Assembly: GCA_003670925.1 (NCBI GenBank)
Contig: QWQG01000021.1
Coordinates: 1-33,870 of the forward strand
Source: Planctomycetota bacterium
Lineage (GTDB): Bacteria > Planctomycetota > Planctomycetia > Planctomycetales > Planctomycetaceae
Direction: 5' to 3'
DNA length: 33,870 nucleotides
Shown here in pieces: positions 15,374 through 22,563 of the stretch. Position numbers and translations under genes: made by a program. How positions within the stretch are numbered: the stretch's first letter is position 1; the number at the start of each line of letters is the position of its first letter. The notes below the pieces were generated by a model. That model had not been told where the DNA came from. It saw only the letters and a program-made list of their open reading frames with translations, and did not search any database.

Positions 15374-17134
15374 ATGTTTCGCGTGCTGACATTTCATAAC
15401 GGACGTCGTCTGGATTGCGAGTTTGTGCTCGTGGGCGGTGATACGTACGTTCTCGGACGCGGCGATGAGGCGAATTTGCACGCGGATTGGGACGACCACA
15501 TTTCCCGTCGGCATGTGGAACTTCATGCTGGGGCGGATCGTGTGACACTCCGCAAACTGGCCGAAACATCGAATCCGATCTTCGTCGATGGCCAAGTCAT
15601 ATCCGAGGCGAATCTAGCCTCGGGTGATGCCTTCGTGATTGGTTCCACCCGCTTTGAAGTCCAGCAGGTGCGTCAGAGTGATTCTCCAGGTCGCCAGCCC
15701 ATCCAGCAAATGACGATTGATCGCCAACATCTCCAACGCGTTCGCTATGACGATGCTGACAAACGAATTGAGGTGCTGACAAGTCTGCCGGCGGTGATCC
15801 GTGAGTCCGGGGTTGAACGCGATCTGTACATTCGGCTGGCCAGCCTTTTGCTGGCCGGAGTCCAGAACGCTGACGGTGTGGCGATTGTCGGACTGTCTGA
15901 CACGTTGCGACCGCGCGTGTTTCATCAGGAGCAGCGTTTCGAAACAGGGATCATCATGCAGCCCAGTGTGCGTTTGATTTCCAACGCCATGGAACAACAG
16001 ACCACGATCTTGCACATCTGGGACAATGCCGAAACCAACACCCAACAGTACACTCAGGTTGCCGGCTACGGTTGGGCGTTTTGCACACCGTTCCCCGACA
16101 TTACCGGCGACCGTGCTCTGTATGTGACTGGCCGAAGTCTGCCAGAAGCCGCGAGTTCCCACGAACGACGGTTGCATGCGGATATCAAGTTTACGGAGTT
16201 CATTGCGGATATCGTCGGATCACTGCAAAGACAACGTCGGTTAGAACGTCAGCAGTCCGGTCTGCGTCAGTTCTTTTCGCCGCCCATTCTAGAAGCCTTG
16301 GGCCAAGATCTTGATACATCCATGCTGGAACCACGTGAATGCGATGTGACCGTGCTATTCTGTGATCTGCGTGGCTTCAGTCATCGGGCAGAAGAAGAAG
16401 CCGATAACCTGACTAAGTTACTGGAATGCGTCAGTCTTGCGTTGGAAGTGATGACAAGTCAGATTTTGCGTTTCGGCGGCGTCACCGGCGACTTTCAGGG
16501 CGATGCGGCTCTCGGATTCTGGGGCTGGCCGATCGCGTCCGAAGAAGCGCCGCTGAATGCCTGCCGCGCGGCGTTGGCCATTCGAGAAGAATTCCGTAAG
16601 GCTCAGGCTGACCCTAACCATCCGCTCAAAGATTTTGAAACAAGTATCGGCATCTCGCATGGACGTGCGGTCGCGGGGAAGATCGGAACGCGGGAACAGG
16701 TCAAAGTGACCGTCTTCGGGCCGGTCGTAAACCTTGCTAGTCGCCTTGAGAGTATGACACGGGAACTCCATGTTTCGGTGCTGATCGATGAATTCCTAGA
16801 CAAGCAGATTCGTGAGAAACTTCCGAAGGATGAAGGGCGTGTGCGACGTTTGTTGCAGGTGTTGCCGTATGGTATGGAGCGGACATTGTTGGTGAGTGAA
16901 CTTGTCCCACCCGAATCTCGCTGTCCGTCGCTCACGGAGCAGCATTTGGCAGATTTCGAAAAGGGTGTCGCGTTGTTTATTGCAGGGCACTGGTCAGAGG
17001 CATGGAAATTCCTGCATCGGATGCCCGCCGAAGACCGTGCTCAAGATTACCTTTCCATGTTAATTACGCAGCATGACCGCAAATCGCCCACCGACTGGGA
17101 CGGAATCGTGCGCATGAAAAAGAAATCCGGTTGA
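15374..17134 (+). CDS. FHA-domain class III nucleotide cyclase
   Basis: The 586-residue product begins with an FHA phosphothreonine-binding domain (YVLGRGDEAN and HISRRHVELH carry the phosphate-binding Arg, Ser and His). A GAF-like region follows (about 130-290, ending in a RQRRLERQQ helix), then a class III cyclase domain. Both metal-binding aspartates are present: D331 in FCDLRGFS and D377 in DFQGDAALGFWG. The transition-state residues N453 and R457 are present in VNLASRLE. The two base-specifying positions are unusual: the Lys expected before the GD motif is D373, and the Asp expected before VNLA is P450. Nucleotide preference (ATP or GTP) therefore cannot be called. It lacks membrane segments, so it is cytoplasmic. 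The stop overlaps the next gene start (TGATG), implying translational coupling. Confidence 0.85.
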   Translation: MFRVLTFHNGRRLDCEFVLVGGDTYVLGRGDEANLHADWDDHISRRHVELHAGADRVTLRKLAETSNPIFVDGQVISEANLASGDAFVIGSTRFEVQQVRQSDSPGRQPIQQMTIDRQHLQRVRYDDADKRIEVLTSLPAVIRESGVERDLYIRLASLLLAGVQNADGVAIVGLSDTLRPRVFHQEQRFETGIIMQPSVRLISNAMEQQTTILHIWDNAETNTQQYTQVAGYGWAFCTPFPDITGDRALYVTGRSLPEAASSHERRLHADIKFTEFIADIVGSLQRQRRLERQQSGLRQFFSPPILEALGQDLDTSMLEPRECDVTVLFCDLRGFSHRAEEEADNLTKLLECVSLALEVMTSQILRFGGVTGDFQGDAALGFWGWPIASEEAPLNACRAALAIREEFRKAQADPNHPLKDFETSIGISHGRAVAGKIGTREQVKVTVFGPVVNLASRLESMTRELHVSVLIDEFLDKQIREKLPKDEGRVRRLLQVLPYGMERTLLVSELVPPESRCPSLTEQHLADFEKGVALFIAGHWSEAWKFLHRMPAEDRAQDYLSMLITQHDRKSPTDWDGIVRMKKKSG

Positions 17135-18318
17135 TGATGGATCAGACATATTTTGATGCGGACGAGGAATCTTTTCTGTTACGTCGGCTGAAGGACTGTC
17201 CCGAGATCTTTGCTGCGATCTCAGCCAGTACTCCGACCGAACTCAGCAGCCAGCGCAAGTTGAGGGAAACATTCGACGACGAGCTTGTCCGAGCGGCGTT
17301 GGCTGTGCATGAAGCCCGCCAGCGCGCGGCAAACTTGCTGCCCGATGCAGATCGGTTGTGGCTGACGCGCGTCGGGCTGGAACAATCCACGGCGTGGGAA
17401 GTAGCCACTCATAAGGCCAAACGATTTTCGCCATCCGCCCATGTGTTCGACTTATGTTGCGGCATCGGCGTGGATACCGCGGCAATTGCTGAGCATGCGC
17501 AAGTCACTGCAATCGATACGGCCGCAGCGATGTGCCTGCGAACCGAATGGAATGCCGCGCTCTGGAATCGCTTAGAACACATCCGGACGCAGTGCGCTGA
17601 TGTGACGAGCCTCAACTGGTCTGACAAAATTGTCCATGTTGATCCTGATCGCCGATCCGGACGCGATCGCCCCACCAAGCGTCTGGAACTCTATCAGCCG
17701 AGTCTGGAATGGATGCAACAGTTGACACGCACGGCAGCAGGCGGAGGGATCAAGGTCAGTCCGGCCAGCAATTTTCTGCAGAAGTTTCCGGGTTGTGAAA
17801 TTGAACTCATCAGCCTGAAGGGCGAATGTCGCGAAGCCACGGTCTGGTTCGGCAGTCTCGCTGGTGAACACGCTTTTCGCGCCACCGCGCTGCCCATGGG
17901 CGAATCGATCAGTGCTGATCCCTTGTCGGCGTGGACGAATGTGGTTCCAGCCACCGCAGAATACATTTTCGATCCTGATCCCGCGATCGTAAGATCGGGA
18001 CTGCTTGATGTGATGGCAGAACAGTATTCAATGCAGCGTCTGGACGCGGAAGAGGAATATCTCACAGGCGCTGAGTGTGTCACGTCCGGCTTTGTCACTG
18101 CATTCCGGATCGAAGCAGTGCTTTCAGGAAATGTGAAAGATCTCAGGCAGCATTTGCGAACTGCTCCATCGACGCACTACGAAGTCAAATGCCGCCGCAT
18201 CCCCACAAATGCCGACACCGTGCGACGACAACTTCCAACCGGCACCGCAGCACCGCGCGTCATCTTCTTTGCCAGAATCTCCGGCCGCGCGACAATCGTC
18301 GTGGCGCATCGCGTCTAG
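17134..18318 (+). CDS. THUMP-like domain class I SAM-dependent methyltransferase
   Basis: The 394-residue product has an N-terminal helical region (to about 90) and a Rossmann methyltransferase fold: SAM-binding motif HVFDLCCGIGVDTAAIA, acidic ribose site TAIDTAAAM, and the signature HVDPDRRSGRDRPTKR (V169-D170-P171-D172). The C-terminal part (PLSAWTNVVPATAEYIFDPDPAIVRSGL and following) is the THUMP-like domain found in this family. The RNA or other substrate is unknown. The ATG at 17134 shares its A with the TGA of the cyclase gene, and a second ATG follows at 17137. Such overlap usually means coupled translation, tying this enzyme to the FHA-cyclase unit. Confidence 0.8.
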   Translation: MMDQTYFDADEESFLLRRLKDCPEIFAAISASTPTELSSQRKLRETFDDELVRAALAVHEARQRAANLLPDADRLWLTRVGLEQSTAWEVATHKAKRFSPSAHVFDLCCGIGVDTAAIAEHAQVTAIDTAAAMCLRTEWNAALWNRLEHIRTQCADVTSLNWSDKIVHVDPDRRSGRDRPTKRLELYQPSLEWMQQLTRTAAGGGIKVSPASNFLQKFPGCEIELISLKGECREATVWFGSLAGEHAFRATALPMGESISADPLSAWTNVVPATAEYIFDPDPAIVRSGLLDVMAEQYSMQRLDAEEEYLTGAECVTSGFVTAFRIEAVLSGNVKDLRQHLRTAPSTHYEVKCRRIPTNADTVRRQLPTGTAAPRVIFFARISGRATIVVAHRV

Positions 18319-18614
18319 TGGCTGGTGAGTTTCCGGTAACACAGAGATGCTAGTTGGTTTCCCTTGACAGACACCTTCACATGATCGGCCGCATGTAGGA
18401 CTTCATGCACATCGTCATGGGGTTTTAGTAGATTGCGTCTGGATCAATATCTGGGAGTCCAGCAAGCCATGCTTGCCGCAGTAATTCCACAGCCGCTCTG
18501 GCATCTACTCTGTCCCCCCATTCCCTCTCAACCATAAGCGGTACTATCGATCTTTACGGGATTACCCGCAAGCAGATAGAATTTTGCACTGCAAATCGTC
18601 ACGGAGGGAGACTG
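18319..18614. other. Intergenic region before the copper monooxygenase fusion
   Basis: No gene was seen. TTGACA at 18364-18369 lacks a matching -10 box. GGAGGGAG at 18603-18610 is the strong ribosome site for the downstream GTG start. Confidence 0.45.
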
Positions 18615-20618
18615 GTGCCACGGAAACGAAGATTAACGGTTGCGGTTGCCATAGCGGCGTCGGTTGTTCTTGGATTTCTCTGCAGAAATATCTCACCGCT
18701 GCCGCTGCGGATTTCTTCCGGGCGATCTCCGGCAATCGAAGCGTCGAATACACTTGCCGCATCGTTTGAGATTGCCCCATTGCTGGCCGCATCTAGGGAT
18801 GGCGACGGTCCTGTGACGCAGGACAATTTTAGCGCCCTAGATAAACAAAAATCTGACGTCGAGGTTTACGTCTTTCTGTCGCCTCATTGCCCGATCAGTA
18901 ATGCTTATGTGCCATTGCTGAGCCATCTGATCGACGAATTTTCCCGTTCGAACTTTCAGTTTTTCGGAGTCATTTCCGGTGCGGTGTCGGACGACACCGA
19001 TGAATTTCGCCAGAAGTTCACGATTCGAATTCCGTTGATTGTTGACCATCAGAATCGGATTTGCGAAGCGCTCAACGCGACTCACACTCCCCAGGTCGTT
19101 GTTCGCACTGGATCAGAAACGATTTATTCAGGACGGATTGATGACCGCTTTGCGGACCTCGGCAAATCGCGACAGAAGGCCAGTCAGCAGGATCTGAAAC
19201 GCGTGCTGGAGTTGTTGCGGGACGGACTACCGGTGCTGCCATCGAAGAACGTTCCGACTGGATGCCTGATCGAAAGACAGTTGAAGTCGCCTGTTGACAA
19301 CGGCCCCTCTAGCCAAACTGCAACCGCGTTGACGTTTAACCGTGACGTAGCACCGATTGTGTATGAACATTGCAGCCGTTGTCATCGCCCGGGTGAGGCC
19401 GCGCCGTTTTCGCTCATGACGTTTGACGATGTCAGACATCATGCATCGCAAATTGAAGTTGTCGTTCGCCGTCGTCTGATGCCGCCATGGAAGCCCGAAG
19501 CTGGGTTTGCAGAGTTTGCCAATGTACATCGCCTCACCAATCACGAGATCAAGGTATTGTCTGCATGGATCGCTTCTGATCGGGCGGAAGGCAATCCGGA
19601 AGACTTGCCACTGACCCCGATTTTTCCTGCAGGCTGGCAACTCGGGAAGCCGGATCTTGAATTGGTGATGTCAGAACCGTTTCTCGTGCCAGCGGACGGT
19701 CCCGACGTGTACCAACACTTTATTATCCCCACGGGACTGACAGACAATCGCCTAGTCAGCGCTGTTGAATTTCGCCCGGGAGCACCGGAAGTGGTCCATC
19801 ACAGCATCACCTATTTCGACACCACGGGGCGCGGTCGGGAACTTGACGCTGAAGATCCGCAACCTGGCTACAGTCGCCTCGGCAGTCCGGGTTTCGCAGT
19901 TTCCGGATCGCTGGGAGGTTGGGGACCTGGAGGGCAGCCACGGCGATTGCCTAAGGGTCTCGGGCGACCGCTTGCGAAAGGATCCGACATCGTGCTGCAG
20001 ATTCATTACCATCCGATCGGGCGCGCTGTTTCTGATCAGTCACGACTGGGTCTGTATTTTGCACCCTCATCGTCGACGCACAAGACCACAGAAATCATGG
20101 TAGCCGATATCGACCTGCACATTTCAGCCGGTGCTGCGCGACATCACCATCATGCGGAGCTCGAGATTCCGGCTGATATCATTGTGTTTGATGCAACTCC
20201 GCACATGCATGTGCTGGGCAAAGAAATCAAGGCCGTCGCACACCGGCCAGACGGAACGACGGAACCACTCATCTGGATTCGAGACTGGGATTTCTATTGG
20301 CAGGACAATTATGTCTACCGGAATCCGGTGAGTCTGCCGGCGGGAACGCGGATCGAACTGGACTGCTGGTTTGACAATTCAACCAACAATCCTCTGAATC
20401 CGAATTCACCTCCGCGCGATGTTCATTGGGGCGACTTTTCAACTGACGAAATGGCGATCTGCTATTTTCAGGTGACCACGAATACATGGGATGATTATGT
20501 GATGCTCAATGAACACGCGACGAAATACTTCGCAACGCTCTTTGCCGAATACCAGAATCAAGTGAATGGGAGAAAGAAAAACTCTGCCATCACCAAGGCC
20601 CCGTCAAACAACGACTGA
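18615..20618 (+). CDS. Fused thioredoxin-fold / cytochrome c / PHM-like copper monooxygenase
   Basis: The 667-residue exported protein has three modules. After an N-terminal signal/anchor (MPRKRRLTVAVAIAASVVLG) comes a thioredoxin-like redoxin domain with a single-cysteine site (SPHCPISN, C92) instead of CxxC. A one-heme c-type segment follows (CSRCH, 253-257, with PPW further on). The C-terminal half is a type II copper, ascorbate-dependent monooxygenase-like domain. The copper ligands known from peptidylglycine hydroxylating monooxygenase all have counterparts: H395/H396 (VVHHSITYF), H464 (IVLQIHYHP), H530/H532 (ATPHMHVLG) and M613 (TDEMAICYF). A GTG start is chosen because GGAGGGAG lies 4 bases upstream and the signal peptide begins there. 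It probably oxidises a periplasmic substrate using electrons delivered through the attached heme; the substrate is unknown. Confidence 0.87.
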   Translation: MPRKRRLTVAVAIAASVVLGFLCRNISPLPLRISSGRSPAIEASNTLAASFEIAPLLAASRDGDGPVTQDNFSALDKQKSDVEVYVFLSPHCPISNAYVPLLSHLIDEFSRSNFQFFGVISGAVSDDTDEFRQKFTIRIPLIVDHQNRICEALNATHTPQVVVRTGSETIYSGRIDDRFADLGKSRQKASQQDLKRVLELLRDGLPVLPSKNVPTGCLIERQLKSPVDNGPSSQTATALTFNRDVAPIVYEHCSRCHRPGEAAPFSLMTFDDVRHHASQIEVVVRRRLMPPWKPEAGFAEFANVHRLTNHEIKVLSAWIASDRAEGNPEDLPLTPIFPAGWQLGKPDLELVMSEPFLVPADGPDVYQHFIIPTGLTDNRLVSAVEFRPGAPEVVHHSITYFDTTGRGRELDAEDPQPGYSRLGSPGFAVSGSLGGWGPGGQPRRLPKGLGRPLAKGSDIVLQIHYHPIGRAVSDQSRLGLYFAPSSSTHKTTEIMVADIDLHISAGAARHHHHAELEIPADIIVFDATPHMHVLGKEIKAVAHRPDGTTEPLIWIRDWDFYWQDNYVYRNPVSLPAGTRIELDCWFDNSTNNPLNPNSPPRDVHWGDFSTDEMAICYFQVTTNTWDDYVMLNEHATKYFATLFAEYQNQVNGRKKNSAITKAPSNND

Positions 20619-20634
20619 CAAAACGCTAGTCGTT
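20610..20634. terminator. Possible shared bidirectional hairpin between convergent stops
   Basis: AACGACT (20610-20616) and AGTCGTT (20628-20634) form a 7-bp stem around an 11-base loop that spans the stop codons of both convergent genes. There is no T-tract on either side, so any terminator role is uncertain. Confidence 0.25.
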
Positions 20635-21708
20635 ATCGGAATTCGCGATCACCACGCGAAATCCGTTTGTCGTACTAGCTTCCGTGGGGACTCCGTCATG
20701 CCGCCCGGATGAACGACAGCTGAATGGATTGTTGTACCAGCTGCCTCCGCGAACCACACGCCAAGTCTCCGCCTGCTCGGGACCTTGAGGATCCGTCTCC
20801 GGAGATGTGGCAAAGTAGTCGGGATCGAACCAGTCGAGGCACCACTCTCCGACGTTGCCATGCATGTCATAAATGCCAAAGGTGGTTGCCTGAAATGATC
20901 CGACCGGAGCTGTAAACGGGTAAGTGTCATCCCAATCTGCAGTGGATGTGAGCGAACGGCAAAGTGCTTTCAATGACAGATCGCCACAGTTTGCGATGCG
21001 TCTCAGTGAATCCGCATCGTCGCCGCCAGCGAAGACTCGAGCTGATCCCGCGCGGCAGCAGTATTCCCATTCCGCCTCCGTGGGGAGCCGGCATGTCAGC
21101 CCAGTCTTTGAAGTTAACCACTGACAGAATGCCAACGCATCATTCCAACTGACGCAGACGACCGGATGATCGTCAGTCTGACGAAAGCCCGGCGACAACC
21201 AAACACAGTCTGACTTCCTGACGACGCTTCCTGAGGCGACATCAAGCCCGTTGCAACCTTTCCCGGACTGCTCCGCTTCAGTCACGTAGCCGGTTTGAGA
21301 CACGAACCTTCGAAACTGGCCGACTGTCACTTCATGGCGTGCGACGAGCAGATCATTCGAAATCACGACCGGATGTTGCGGTCCTTCACCTTGACTGAAC
21401 TTGCCAAATCGCGACTGGTCCGGGTTTCCCATTTGAAACCGGCCTGATTCAATCCGCACCAACGAGATTCCAAGTTCCTGCAGGATGGCTGGCAACGCGC
21501 GGGCCTCGCTGACTGGATTCCGATCATCAGCGACTGCCCCGTCTGCAGCGGGCTTCACTTCCACAGTACCCCGTGCTTCAGGAGGATCCGAATCGACAAC
21601 TCTTTCCACCGCGGCAGGTGAACTACATCCTGCAGAGTTTAATATGGCTAGCCACAAAGCGATCGAGGCGCAAGGACGCAGTTCATTTCTCGGTTCCGTT
21701 GCTGTCAT
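20626..21708 (-). CDS. SUMF-domain (formylglycine-generating-enzyme-like) lipoprotein
   Basis: The 360-residue product begins with a lipoprotein signal peptide ending LNSAGC (Cys28). After a Pro/Ala/Asp-rich linker the SUMF/FGE-sulfatase domain runs from about 85 to the end: FQMGNPDQSRFGKFSQGEGP, HEVTVGQFRRFVSQTGY, HPVVCVSWNDALAFCQWL, RLPTEAEWEYCCRAG, YDMHGNVGEWCLDWF, RVVRGGSWYNNPFSC and NGFRVV. In true formylglycine-generating enzymes the last region has two copper-binding cysteines four residues apart; here the first is Asn326 and only C331 remains. It is therefore probably not a sulfatase maturase and may be a binding or structural paralogue at the envelope. The Met at 21708 is chosen by the lipobox; the upstream frame is open but not protein-like, and the ribosome site is weak. 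Confidence 0.85.
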   Translation of the reverse strand: MTATEPRNELRPCASIALWLAILNSAGCSSPAAVERVVDSDPPEARGTVEVKPAADGAVADDRNPVSEARALPAILQELGISLVRIESGRFQMGNPDQSRFGKFSQGEGPQHPVVISNDLLVARHEVTVGQFRRFVSQTGYVTEAEQSGKGCNGLDVASGSVVRKSDCVWLSPGFRQTDDHPVVCVSWNDALAFCQWLTSKTGLTCRLPTEAEWEYCCRAGSARVFAGGDDADSLRRIANCGDLSLKALCRSLTSTADWDDTYPFTAPVGSFQATTFGIYDMHGNVGEWCLDWFDPDYFATSPETDPQGPEQAETWRVVRGGSWYNNPFSCRSSGRHDGVPTEASTTNGFRVVIANSDND

Positions 21709-22563
21709 TTTTTGTTTCTCAAGACGGCCTGTTGCTCGGCCTAGTGTCACGCGCCGCGAAACGCTACGAGATCTGACACCTTTTGCTCGGCATCCAACAA
21801 CAGGTGAAGCCGTTTTATACCACCCTCTTAACGCGAAGACCAATCCGTCTGAAGTTCGCTGAGAATGGGGTTCAATGCATGTTTTGGATTGGAAGCCAAA
21901 GCCTGTTCACAGGTACGCAACGTTAAACCGTTTCTTAAGGTGCTGGTAAGTTAACAGATCTGCGACGCATATCCGGCCACGAGCAACGTGTCCGCATTGT
22001 TGGCACGTATTTCCGCTTAAGGAAACGCTGTGGGTATCGGCGCATCCCGCCTTGAACGGCGACGCAAGGTTGGGTAGCGAATACCAACGCCGGTTTCTAC
22101 CCACACGGTTCGCTCGCACACACCACTCACGCAGAAACTTGCCGGCCCATGTCCCCGACGTGCGCTTGTTGCTGGCGGATAGCACCAGCCTACAAAACAC
22201 GCCTCAGATGCACTTCTTTCTTCAGCCAATGATTGCGGCCACTCCAAAGTCCCGCTACGCTGGACAATGTCTGAGCGGAGGATAGGGCAACGCAGAAGTG
22301 CGACCCTAGCGCCGTCTCAGGGCTCAAGACCGAAGCGGCGACTGTGAACATTGCTTGCCGACGCCCTTCTCTGACTTCGGGATTGAGCCGAATGCGATAA
22401 ACTTAACGCCGCCCTACCTGTGCACTCACACGACACAACGCCACTTTTCCGAATCGATTTCACCCACAGATTCTGCGAACGAGCCAAGATCTTAGCTTTC
22501 AGAACAAGACGAGTGAATGGACGAGTGATTCTGAACCAGATTCGACGAACGCTCAATCGGAGA
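21709..22563. other. Long intergenic region between divergent SUMF and PVC-dehydrogenase genes
   Basis: This stretch holds a possible transposase remnant (annotated separately) but no intact gene. Both flanking frames stay open into it (minus strand to 21843, plus strand from GTG 22420), but the translated sequence outside the chosen starts is Arg-rich and not family-like. It must carry the promoters of both genes; no clear box pair was identified. Confidence 0.45.
21970..22080 (-). pseudogene. Possible TnpB (IS200/IS605-type) C-terminal remnant
   Basis: On the minus strand the peptide SPFKAGCADTHSVSLSGN followed by TCQQCGHVARGR resembles the segment before and including the first half of the TnpB zinc ribbon (typically YKAE...V...TSQTCxxCGHV). 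The second CxxC knuckle and the NADVNAA tail are absent, so at most a short decayed piece remains. The match is by eye to a short motif and could be chance. Confidence 0.3.

Noticed and set aside
18364-18369. TTGACA as a promoter for the copper monooxygenase gene
   Set aside because: The spacing leads to GC-rich sequence with no -10 match.
21988-22004. TGGCACG...CCGC as a sigma54 promoter
   Set aside because: The GG and GC elements are one base too far apart, and the site lies within a possible gene remnant rather than next to a start codon.
22420-22563. 48-residue N-terminal extension of the PVC dehydrogenase-like protein from a GTG
   Set aside because: The extension is Arg-rich and would bury the signal peptide that starts at 22564.
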